Positions 10,501 to 17,272 of a DNA stretch of 35,857 nt are shown here, piece by piece. Made by a program: the position numbers and the translations under genes. Source of the stretch: a bacterium (GTDB lineage: Bacteria; Electryoneota; AABM5-125-24; Hatepunaeales; Hatepunaeaceae); assembly GCA_025774605.1 (NCBI GenBank), contig JALGVR010000035.1, positions 1 to 35,857 of the forward strand, in the 5' to 3' direction. Positions within the stretch are counted from its first letter, which is position 1. Every line of letters starts with the position of its first letter. Under the pieces are notes generated by a model, which saw only the letters and a program-made list of their open reading frames with translations, was not told where the DNA came from and searched no databases.

Positions 10501-10885
10501 CGCGCGGTCTGATATCCGTGCTGTCGGGGGGTGTGCCGGACGTATCGGGATTTGACGGGAAGAAGAGTTGAAAGACAAGCGTGTCGATTACGGCGGCTGA
10601 TTGATAGCTGAGCGTAACCTCGTCACCGGCGGCGACCTTGCCCCCCGGCGGAAACTCAACCTCGCGCAGCGAGTCGATCCAGACGTAATCACTGCCGGCA
10701 ACCAGTTCAAAGTCCCCGCTTCGAATACTGAGGCTGCCCTCGATCATCCACGGGTCGGTGATGCAGAGCTTCCCTGAGTCGGGCACTGAACAGGAGATCT
10801 CACGCCGGCCGCCGCCGCGGGGCAGATCGGGTTCGACGGTGCCGAAGCCAACGGTCAAAAATAAGATAGTCAGGCAGGTCAGCAC
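7523..10885 (-). CDS. Large putative outer-membrane beta-barrel protein, family not recognised
   Basis: A 1120-residue exported protein I cannot assign to a named family. A short hydrophobic signal (LTCLTILFLTVGFG) follows the GTG start, which lies one base after the stop of the preceding gene. The N-terminal ~350 residues contain two related modules of the type 'GDFELVAGSDYVW...DEVTLSYQ' and 'SETVYLDGERLKRGGRADYVVDYTRGSLRFNP', which resemble surface-protein repeats in FCB genomes. From about residue 490 to the end the sequence is a long run of alternating polar/aromatic strands rich in W, Y, R and D (WRGSWMQRG, YRYLEREIGLGI, VEYGLTYGFERR), as expected for a large barrel. The stop overlaps the Omp85 start by 4 bases. 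Role unknown; envelope export or adhesion is a guess. Confidence 0.7.
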   Translation of the reverse strand: MLTCLTILFLTVGFGTVEPDLPRGGGRREISCSVPDSGKLCITDPWMIEGSLSIRSGDFELVAGSDYVWIDSLREVEFPPGGKVAAGDEVTLSYQSAAVIDTLVFQLFFPSNPDTSGTPPDSTDIRPRGRPLNPLKPWKGLRRTGTITRGVRFDRGGSGGVTSGLHLELSGEPTSDIRVDAVLDDRNMPASSGGASASLAELDRLLFRVEARHFLARLGDLDLDWENGRYGSFSRSLKGGSLRASCPLLRGELAAVGGNNSFITVNFPGRDGDQGPYYLTDRFGRSGITISAGSETVYLDGERLKRGGRADYVVDYTRGSLRFNPRRPIRSDSRIEVEYEYNDEGYPRYLYAATAGTPGESAAGLSVAATAAVEGGDNDNPLAFDWTDEWRGAVAGAGDDPLGALVSGIDSLGPGRGDYVWGVVDGDSVLVFAPPDSLGRPTGYLQVEFSQLPGGGYRREYDAGLYTFYYRWVSADSGDWAPVRYLPLPERAEIVAVRTNFNSGGLEIGGEIALSSFDRNTLSNLDDHDNKGAAWLWRGSWMQRGGLSPVVTASVRREDENFHPLSRGRDVDYLFRWDVADDTTRSETEYNAGLDLTPTGNSSFSAATGFLRRAGGFEGRRYDLSGGLSLPHLDLTSRIDRTEGDYLTENRESVRTGLFGGVSSSWETFQPSCSVRSEERRVSESGSNSGYRYLEREIGLGIKPGDGHDIHLGFNSRSDDALTDSGADHRSDTRTLTADWSGSGYRWGGWSIDLLRYHQTYSDAREAPVTATSAAFETTVSPPGSPWKLRVDYNLSSGNDRAGAQIAAYVGEGLGNYRREGDRYVPDPDGDFNLYLTTTDTLRRVSRVYFAGQLNWSPRRRRNDQKEVYPLGITGVNSRFEANLSTTSTDPWRAFLLYPPEFAGREAVYARRSWLEDIYFLEGNPGGDGRLSLQREINRDRKTGGGETTTLDRVSFRVRLKPGGGFRLQLAPSWQRNRRDGITLGEARSDVTGTGGDLKLTFRRPDDNVEYGLTYGFERRADRISDVTVKEQRASPRLTWYIGSDGAARIEGGWRRLASTSSFPGYDLARSWVVGNNWSLDLSVDYRLGANVTATAYFRGLWRGDNRPRNTGLIEFTANL

Positions 10886-10886
10886 C

Positions 10887-11816
10887 TTACGGTCGTCCAG
10901 CGATGGCGCGTTCGACTCTCAGGACCAGCACCCGTCCGCCGGTCTCCGGCAACAGGTAGAGCCGCCGATCACCCTGCGGCGCAACGTCAACCGCAGGATA
11001 GACTCCCCAGGACTCCAGGCTGTCCACAGGAACGGAGAACAGGGGCTTTCCATCCAGTGAGACGCAGCATAATCCATCACCGACAATCCAGGCTTCATCG
11101 CCGTTCACGCCGGCGCCGACGGGGCGCGCGACGACTGTCTTCACCGGCGGACCCGGATCGCCGTGCGGGGCGGAGAGTTTCACGCCGTCTTCATCAAGTA
11201 TGATCAGTCTGTCAACCGATACCGAGTAATCCAGGCGGGTCGGTTTCCTGATTTTGCCGCTGCGCGCCGGTGACCATCCGAGAGGAACGGCTCTGCCGTC
11301 CCTGTTGATCCGCCAGACATCGTCATCAGCCCGGTTGATCACGAACAGCGTGCCATCGGTGATACGGCAGATGGACAGCGGTTCAAACCGCTCGCCGTCA
11401 ACTTCCGGCATAACGGGCGGCATCGGCTGCAGCCTGTGGTTCAGTCGCAAGATATATTTCCGCCGGGAGTCCGTAACCAGCAATTGCATGCCGCCGTCGG
11501 AGACCAGGTCGGTTGGTGCCGAGACCCAGCCTGAAACGTCTCCGGTCTCAAACGTCTCGTCGCTGTCCGTCTTCCAGACTACCAGCCTGGGCGGCGCGTC
11601 GTATAGCGCGTACAGCTCACCTCCCGGACCCGTTGCCAGAGCTACACCGACAGCCGCCGGTCCGCCGCCGGAGGGCAGGAACCTCTCCACGTGCAAGCCT
11701 TTCACCGGAGCCCCTGCCGTGACGAGTTGAGACAGGGCGACGGCGGAAAAAACGAAAGCCAGGCTCGTCGCCCGGCTCTTTAATCTCCTTACGGTTGTGC
11801 TCAAGTTCAACGGCAT
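10887..11816 (-). CDS. Secreted beta-propeller-like protein
   Basis: A 309-residue exported protein. Basic N-terminus plus hydrophobic segment (SLAFVFSAVALSQLVTAGAP) form a signal peptide. The remainder consists of repeated four-strand blade-like units: GGELYALYDAPPRLVVWK, GGMQLLVTDSRRKYILRLN, DGTLFVINRADDDVWRIN, VDRLIILDEDGVKLSA, and RRLYLLPETGGRVLVLRV. These suggest a five- or six-bladed NHL/SMP-30-like propeller, although blade sequences are weak. No enzyme motif seen. Its stop codon is separated by a single base from the start of the large outer-membrane protein, so the two are almost certainly translated from the same message. A periplasmic or surface partner role is plausible but unproven. 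Confidence 0.68.
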   Translation of the reverse strand: MPLNLSTTVRRLKSRATSLAFVFSAVALSQLVTAGAPVKGLHVERFLPSGGGPAAVGVALATGPGGELYALYDAPPRLVVWKTDSDETFETGDVSGWVSAPTDLVSDGGMQLLVTDSRRKYILRLNHRLQPMPPVMPEVDGERFEPLSICRITDGTLFVINRADDDVWRINRDGRAVPLGWSPARSGKIRKPTRLDYSVSVDRLIILDEDGVKLSAPHGDPGPPVKTVVARPVGAGVNGDEAWIVGDGLCCVSLDGKPLFSVPVDSLESWGVYPAVDVAPQGDRRLYLLPETGGRVLVLRVERAIAGRP

Positions 11817-11865
11817 TACATTATATCCCTGAAGATAACCCGCCGACGTTCAGGTCAAGCCCTTA

Positions 11866-13356
11866 TCAGCCCGAATACGGCGGGCGTGAGAGGGCATGGT
11901 TGTACAGCTCGATATACTCCTCAGCCACACCGCTCCAACTGAAATCGTGATCCATGACGCGGCTGCGCAACCCGCCCCAGGCTGTGGTGTCATTGTAAAG
12001 GTCGACCGCCCGCTTCAGGGCGCTCAGCATGTCGCCGCGCTCCGAAGCGGTGAAGAGGAAGCCGTTGCCGCGCCGGTCTGACGTCCGGTAGTCGACAACC
12101 ATGTCTCTTGCCGTCAGGGAGTCGTCGTTGACAACCGCCACCGCGCCATATTTCATGATGTACGCCAGATACGATTTCAGGTTATCACCGTGTGAAGGAA
12201 GAAGGAACATGTCCGCGCCTGCAGCCGTCTGACGCTCTGATGCCTCACCGTCCGTGAGGTCAACGGCAATTCTTCCCGGAAATTTCTGCACCCAGGATTG
12301 CAATCGTTTTTCCAGGGCCGGTTTGCAGGCGCCGGTGATCACAACCTGAGCGGGAAGCGTGAAGAGACATTCCTCCATCTCTTTCAGCAGTTCGATCTCC
12401 TGGTCGTCGACGAAACGAGTTAGAACTGCAATTACCGGCAAATCATCACTTACATTGAGATTCAGCCTGGCTTGCAAGGCTGTCTTGTTGGTTGATTTAC
12501 CCTCATGGATGTTATCCGAATCGAACTGGCAGGCTATCTTTCGGTCGCTCGAAGGATCCCACTCGGCAAGTTCAATGCCTCTTTTAACGCTGCGTATTTC
12601 GTCACCCCGGTCATTGATAACCCGTATAAGACTGCAGTCCGACGTTTCAGCCGTCTCGAGCTGCGTGACTAATTGTGGGTTTGAGCTGATGATCATGTCC
12701 GCCATCGACAGGCCGGCCTTCAGAAAGGAGATGTTGTTCCCGCAAATCAATGGTCCGTCCGTTTCGATCACCGTTTGATCAAAGCCGATCTCTGATGCGC
12801 GTTCGACGGGGAAAGCGTCGGGACTGTCGCACTGTTGAGTCTGCACGATGGCGCGTGTATGGTCGAACGATCCCTGGTACTGATCGAATCGCTTCACCAG
12901 ATACGGTGCAAGCGCGGCCTGCCATCCGTTGCAGTGAATTATATCCGGCATCCAGTTCAGCATCTGGGTCAGTTGCAATGCGCCGTGGCTTAACAGTGCA
13001 AAAGCCAGGTGTGAATCTACTTTACCATGGGTGCCGCGGCAGCCGCCGTCCGGTTGCGGCGCTTCATAAAGCCCCGGGCAGTCAAGGAAGTAAACTTGAA
13101 CCTTCGAACCGACCACAAAACCCGATTTGACTGAGCATTCGAAAATCTTGTCGCCCACAGCTATCTGTAATGAACGCAACCTGGCAACGTCTCTAAGACC
13201 ATAGCGACGCTCGCGGATACTCTTATAGCGAGGTGTGACCATTCTTATTTCATGCCCCAGACCCTTCACTGCCTTGGACAATGATCTGGCGAGGTCTCCC
13301 GCCTCACTGGTACGGGAAAAGGGTGTGATTTCGCTTGTGAGGAAGAGTATTTTCAC
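11866..13356 (-). CDS. Glycogen synthase-like GT5 protein with altered active-site motifs
   Basis: A 496-residue protein collinear with bacterial GlgA (about 475-500 residues, ADP-glucose to alpha-1,4-glucan). Family landmarks are clear: MKILFLTSEITPF at the N-terminus, HCNGWQAALAPYLVKR (~141), NISFLKAGLSMADMIISS (~208), RGIELAEWDPSSD (~259) and the linker GKSTNKTALQARLNL (~286). Key positions differ: KTGGL becomes RTSEA (residue 15 is Arg), the R-x4-K pair that contacts the nucleotide sugar keeps R314 but has Gln319, and the C-terminal EPCGL signature is GDNLK (Asp391 replaces the catalytic-region Glu). It is therefore either a divergent enzyme or a non-catalytic paralogue. GTG start; 26 bases after the diguanylate cyclase gene. 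I avoid the name glgA because activity is doubtful. Confidence 0.85.
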   Translation of the reverse strand: MKILFLTSEITPFSRTSEAGDLARSLSKAVKGLGHEIRMVTPRYKSIRERRYGLRDVARLRSLQIAVGDKIFECSVKSGFVVGSKVQVYFLDCPGLYEAPQPDGGCRGTHGKVDSHLAFALLSHGALQLTQMLNWMPDIIHCNGWQAALAPYLVKRFDQYQGSFDHTRAIVQTQQCDSPDAFPVERASEIGFDQTVIETDGPLICGNNISFLKAGLSMADMIISSNPQLVTQLETAETSDCSLIRVINDRGDEIRSVKRGIELAEWDPSSDRKIACQFDSDNIHEGKSTNKTALQARLNLNVSDDLPVIAVLTRFVDDQEIELLKEMEECLFTLPAQVVITGACKPALEKRLQSWVQKFPGRIAVDLTDGEASERQTAAGADMFLLPSHGDNLKSYLAYIMKYGAVAVVNDDSLTARDMVVDYRTSDRRGNGFLFTASERGDMLSALKRAVDLYNDTTAWGGLRSRVMDHDFSWSGVAEEYIELYNHALSRPPYSG

Positions 13357-13382
13357 GTTAAGGTGTTGTATTTTCTTTTTTT

Positions 13383-15056
13383 CTATTCAAATGCCTCACA
13401 CCGGTTGCGCCCTGCCTTCTTTGCTTTGTAGAGAGCGACATCAGCGCGGTTGATGAGTTCGTTGATATTTTCAACATCGGTGGTATTTGAAGCCACGCCC
13501 AGGCTCAGGGTCAGCGTACCGCCGGGTTGTCGATGACCAAACTTGAACTTGTGCGACTCTATGGTTGATCTTATCTTCTCAGCCACAAGCATGCCGCGCT
13601 CCAGGTTCGCCTCCGGCAGTATCACGGTGAATTCCTCACCGCCATAACGCGACACGAAATCGACCTCCCTGACACAGGCTTTCAGCAACTTGGCGACGGC
13701 AACCAACACCTCGTCGCCGCGCAGATGACCGAACGAATCGTTATAGTGTTTGAAGTGATCGATGTCGATCATGATCAGCGTCAGGCTGCTGTTGTACCGC
13801 GATGACCGCTTGAATTCACGCGTCAACTGCTCGGTAAAAAACCGACGGTTGTAAAGGTTGGTCAGACCGTCCACCGTCGCCATGCGCTTCATCAACGAGT
13901 GGATCTTGACGTTCTCGATCGACCGCGCCAGAATGCGACCGATGGCTTCCATGCCGATGATATCCTCTGCCGTGAAATGATCCCGGTTGTTGGCGAACAG
14001 TTTAAGTATTCCGTTGGCTCGCTTCTGGTAGACCAGCGGGACTATGATCCCCGATCCGATTTCCATATAGTTCATCAGGCGCGGATTCATCAAGGTGTCT
14101 TTGGACGTCTCGCGGTTGACGAGTATCGGCTTGAGTCCGTGCAGGACGCTCTCCCGTCGTTCGGGTCGCAGGATCACCGAGAGAAGCTTACCGCCGAACG
14201 CCGTGTCGTTTCGGTGGTAGACCGCCGTTACGTCGTGCTTCTTGCCCCGCTGTTCAAGGATCTGTATCTCGAGATAGTGATAACCGATTGTGCTCTTGAG
14301 TACCTGTGAAATAGCCTCGAAAAGTCTGCCCGTATCAAGTTCCCAGCCGACAGCATCCTGGATGCGGGAGATAAGACGGAACCATTTCAGCTCGCTCTCC
14401 CGCATCAAGCGTTGCTGTTCGAGATCAATTATGAAATCGGGCAGGTAGTTCTCCCATGAAGAAAAACCGCTGTCGTTTTGTGAAAATTTCTCCAGCCTTG
14501 ATACTGCATTCTTCACCCATTTCAGTGCGGCTTCATCATTGGTGTTATATCTGTTCAGTACTGTGTTGATCTCCTGTATACCGGCGAGAACCTCGTTGGC
14601 AACAAAGCTCAATCCGGTTTTCCATGTCCTCACCACGGATCTTCGATTTTCACCGTCATCCTCCCGCCTCGCGGTAAGCAGGGCGCACAGTGGTTTCCCG
14701 ACAAATGCGATAATCAGGTCGCTGCGGAAGGGGTGGCGCTGGGAAAGTTCACCCACCTGTTCAAGCTTAAGTTTGCTGTCTTCAGCCGCGTTGAAACCGC
14801 AGAGATACAACGAGCTGGTTCGCGGTTTCTCGCTCAACTGGAGTTTATCCTTGACAACCCTGGAAATTACCTGAGGTACGTGCAGTAAAGCCTGCGCCTT
14901 GAACTTGGGCTCCTTTACCCGGTCGATTATCACCTCAACCAGTCTCGTCAGGCTGGTCTGGTTGAACTTACCGACTCGGTTGCTGTTGGCAACGAAGATG
15001 TCTGCTGTGTGACTGGTTGATTTCTTTATATAACCGTTTCCGTGTTTTTTATTCAC
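13383..15056 (-). CDS. Diguanylate cyclase with GAF domain
   Basis: A cytoplasmic GGDEF protein that should make c-di-GMP from two GTP. I choose the GTG at 15056 (557 residues) over the ORF-track start because the longer version would overlap the DUF72 gene by 72 bases and CCAAGG lies upstream. From this start: an unassigned N-terminal region (to ~230, SLTRLVEVIIDRVKEPK...), a GAF domain (~235-395, IGSGIIVPLVYQKRANGILKLF), then GGDEF (~405-557) with TVDGLTNLYNRRFF, IDIDHFKHYND and the active-site loop RYGGEEF. An REVD motif five residues before GGEEF fits the RxxD inhibitory site, so product inhibition is expected. No membrane segment. It lies 20 bases after DUF72 and 26 before the GT5 gene. 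Confidence 0.9.
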   Translation of the reverse strand: MNKKHGNGYIKKSTSHTADIFVANSNRVGKFNQTSLTRLVEVIIDRVKEPKFKAQALLHVPQVISRVVKDKLQLSEKPRTSSLYLCGFNAAEDSKLKLEQVGELSQRHPFRSDLIIAFVGKPLCALLTARREDDGENRRSVVRTWKTGLSFVANEVLAGIQEINTVLNRYNTNDEAALKWVKNAVSRLEKFSQNDSGFSSWENYLPDFIIDLEQQRLMRESELKWFRLISRIQDAVGWELDTGRLFEAISQVLKSTIGYHYLEIQILEQRGKKHDVTAVYHRNDTAFGGKLLSVILRPERRESVLHGLKPILVNRETSKDTLMNPRLMNYMEIGSGIIVPLVYQKRANGILKLFANNRDHFTAEDIIGMEAIGRILARSIENVKIHSLMKRMATVDGLTNLYNRRFFTEQLTREFKRSSRYNSSLTLIMIDIDHFKHYNDSFGHLRGDEVLVAVAKLLKACVREVDFVSRYGGEEFTVILPEANLERGMLVAEKIRSTIESHKFKFGHRQPGGTLTLSLGVASNTTDVENINELINRADVALYKAKKAGRNRCEAFE

Positions 15057-15076
15057 TGTTGTACAATACCTTGGAA

Positions 15077-15928
15077 CTACTGATCCGATTCCATTTCGAG
15101 TAACTGACGCAACATGCGTGCGTTCTTGACCGCCTGACCGGCATGGCAATTATTAAAAAAGAGATAGCTTGTTGAACTCTCCCCGTCCAGTTCGGCGATA
15201 CGCGGCAACCACTCCTTCAACTGGCTGAGGCTGTACTCATAGTCGTAACGGTCACCAAGTGAAGGATTATTCCAGGCGCGGCTGTTCAATCCGTGAAACC
15301 GGACATAGGATGCCGGACCGGTAATATGAAGCTCCGGCCCGGGCAGTCCGGGCAGCGGCGGCAGGTCGACCACAACATACACGAGGCCTCGATCCTTCAT
15401 GAAGGCGAAGGTCTCGTCGACAAGCCACCCGTTGTGCCGGAACTCCACCGCCAGCATCCGGTCTTTCAGCGCGTCGTGAAGCCGGGACACTCTGTCAAAG
15501 GCGCGTACGCTCCTGCGAAACGAAGGGGGAAACTGCGCCAGGAATCCCCGCAACCTGCCGGCGTCATTGAGCGGTTTGACCGCTTCAAGGAACCGGCTCA
15601 TCGCTGCCGAGAAATCATCAGCCGTGTGTGTCGCTTGACCGGGAACCTTGACCCAGAATCCGAAGCCTTCCGGCGTCCGATCAACCATCGCCTGGAATGC
15701 CGCTGGAGCTGGCGTCCGGTAATAGGTCGCGTTTATCTCCACGGCGGTAAAATGCCTTGCGTAGAATGTCAGCCACCGCCCGCGTTCCAGCCGACCGGGA
15801 TAGAATACGCCCCGCCAGTCGTCAAAGCTGAATCCCGACGTTCCAACATGTATCGTGCCGTGACGCCTGAGCGGCGGAACCGCCTCTTCCTCGAACAAAA
15901 GACCGGTTCCTTCAGGTGGTACGCTCAA
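15077..15928 (-). CDS. DUF72 (YecE-like) protein
   Basis: A 283-residue DUF72 protein with a TIM-barrel-type fold of unknown biochemical role. Recognisable landmarks: HVGTSGFSFDDWRGVFYP at the start of the domain, HFTAVEINATYYRTP, FWVKVPGQATH, and the C-terminal YLFFNNCHAGQAVKNA (canonical 'YvyFNNh..g.a..nA'). Also typical are LAVEFRHNGW and YVRFHGLN. The start codon is TTG at 15928 with GAGGG about seven bases before it; no ATG precedes the domain. It sits 9 bases after hutI and 20 before the diguanylate cyclase gene, so is probably in the same operon. Proposed links of this family to nucleic-acid or Fe-S processing remain unproven. Confidence 0.9.
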   Translation of the reverse strand: MSVPPEGTGLLFEEEAVPPLRRHGTIHVGTSGFSFDDWRGVFYPGRLERGRWLTFYARHFTAVEINATYYRTPAPAAFQAMVDRTPEGFGFWVKVPGQATHTADDFSAAMSRFLEAVKPLNDAGRLRGFLAQFPPSFRRSVRAFDRVSRLHDALKDRMLAVEFRHNGWLVDETFAFMKDRGLVYVVVDLPPLPGLPGPELHITGPASYVRFHGLNSRAWNNPSLGDRYDYEYSLSQLKEWLPRIAELDGESSTSYLFFNNCHAGQAVKNARMLRQLLEMESDQ

Positions 15929-15937
15929 TTCAGGCCC

Positions 15938-17209
15938 TCAGAGCGTCAACAGCGCCGCCACCACCTCACCTTCCTTGAAGACCACCTCTGGAGTGATGTT
16001 TCCATAGGCGTAAGGCAGGAAGTCGATATCCTCCGCGTCCCAGAGACAAACATCAGCCTGATAGCCGGGGAGGAGGGTTCCGAGTCTGTCTGAACGGTTC
16101 AGGGCACAGGCGCCGCCCATCGTTACGGCCCAGAGAGCTTCAGCCGGTGTCAGATGCATCTTGATGCATGCCAGAGACATCATCAGCGGCAGTGATTGGG
16201 TCGGTGAACTGCCCGGGTTGAAATCGGTGGAGAGCGCGATCCGGCATCCCTTCTCAACCATCCTCCGCGCCGCGGCGTAATGATCCATGCCCAGGAAGAA
16301 CACCGCTCCCGGCAACAACACCACCGTAACCCCGTTTTCAGCCAGCTTATCGATGCCCGCTTCATCGGTGTAATCCATGTGATCAGCGGTCAGCGCGCCG
16401 AATTCAGCGGCGATCCGTGCGCCTGCACCAAGGCTGAACTGATCCGCGTGCAGTCTGCAGGCAAGCCCGGTTTTCTTCGCCGTCTCAAAAATACGCATAG
16501 CCTGCGATGTACTGAACGCGCCGTCCTCGAGAAAGACGTCCACGGATTCAGCAAGCTTTTCCGTTGCCGCCTGTGGAATGATATCCCGGCAGATGAGATC
16601 GACGTAGCCGTCCGGATTGTCCTGGAACTCGGGAGGAACCACGTGAGCGGCGAGCAATGTGGGACTCACCTCGACCGGATGATCTTCGGCGGATTTTTGC
16701 AGGGCGCGCAGTGATTTAAGTTCATCCTCGAACGAAAGACCGTAGCCGCTCTTGGCCTCGATTGAAGTCACGCCGAAGTTGAGGAATCCGTCAAGTCTCT
16801 CCAAGATCAAACCGGACAGTTTTTCCTGATCCGCCGCTCTGACGCCGCGGATGCTGGTGATGATTCCGCCTCCGTCTGCCGCGATCTGCTGATAGGTTTC
16901 ACCCCGACAGCGACGGACAAATTCAGCCTGGCGGGAATCGACGAAGATCGGATGCGTATGGGCATCGATCAACCCCGGCGTTACCATCATGCCATCGGCA
17001 TTGAACGCCTCACTGTCGTTCTCGTCCGGTGGAACCGGCTGCCCTTCCGGCCCAATCCGCAAAATCTGACCGTCCTTTATCTCGAGCCAGACATCCTTCA
17101 TTATTTTTACCGGTTCACTCCACAGGCTGCCTGAAAATGGTTGAGGCAGAGCGAGGCGGCCGATGTGCGTTATGTAACGCGGCGCAACCGGATCTGTTTC
17201 AGTATTCAT
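15938..17209 (-). CDS. hutI: Imidazolonepropionase
   Basis: HutI hydrolyses 4-imidazolone-5-propionate to N-formimino-L-glutamate, the third step of histidine degradation, in the cytoplasm. Family motifs are intact: the metal-binding DAHTHPIF, RCRGETYQQIAADGGGI, SIEAKSGYGL, HADQFSLGAGARIAAEFGA, and STDFNPGSSPTQSLPLMM. Length (423 residues from the ATG at 17209) fits the family; the ORF track start is a TTG two codons upstream and less likely. No hutH or hutU is in the window, so the rest of the pathway must be elsewhere. It appears to be the first gene of a seven-gene same-strand run reaching to the Omp85 gene, with gaps of at most 49 bases. Confidence 0.93.
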   Translation of the reverse strand: MNTETDPVAPRYITHIGRLALPQPFSGSLWSEPVKIMKDVWLEIKDGQILRIGPEGQPVPPDENDSEAFNADGMMVTPGLIDAHTHPIFVDSRQAEFVRRCRGETYQQIAADGGGIITSIRGVRAADQEKLSGLILERLDGFLNFGVTSIEAKSGYGLSFEDELKSLRALQKSAEDHPVEVSPTLLAAHVVPPEFQDNPDGYVDLICRDIIPQAATEKLAESVDVFLEDGAFSTSQAMRIFETAKKTGLACRLHADQFSLGAGARIAAEFGALTADHMDYTDEAGIDKLAENGVTVVLLPGAVFFLGMDHYAAARRMVEKGCRIALSTDFNPGSSPTQSLPLMMSLACIKMHLTPAEALWAVTMGGACALNRSDRLGTLLPGYQADVCLWDAEDIDFLPYAYGNITPEVVFKEGEVVAALLTL

Positions 17210-17215
17210 ATCCAA

Positions 17216-17253
17216 GTATAAGATATAATTTTTATTGAATTAAAGCAAGTTAT
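17216..17253 (-). promoter_or_regulatory. Possible promoter before hutI
   Basis: On the - strand an AT-rich stretch contains TTGCTT, 17 bases, TATCTT, ending about ten bases before the hutI ATG. Similarity to the sigma70 consensus is moderate and the implied 5' leader would be extremely short. Confidence 0.3.
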
Positions 17254-17272
17254 ACGTTTACCTAAATTTCAA

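Noticed and set aside
13383-15149. Longer diguanylate cyclase start at 15149
   Set aside because: It would overlap the DUF72 gene by 72 bases with no gain of recognisable domain.
15293-16093. 266-residue + strand ORF
   Set aside because: Lies antisense to hutI and DUF72, both of which have clear family motifs.
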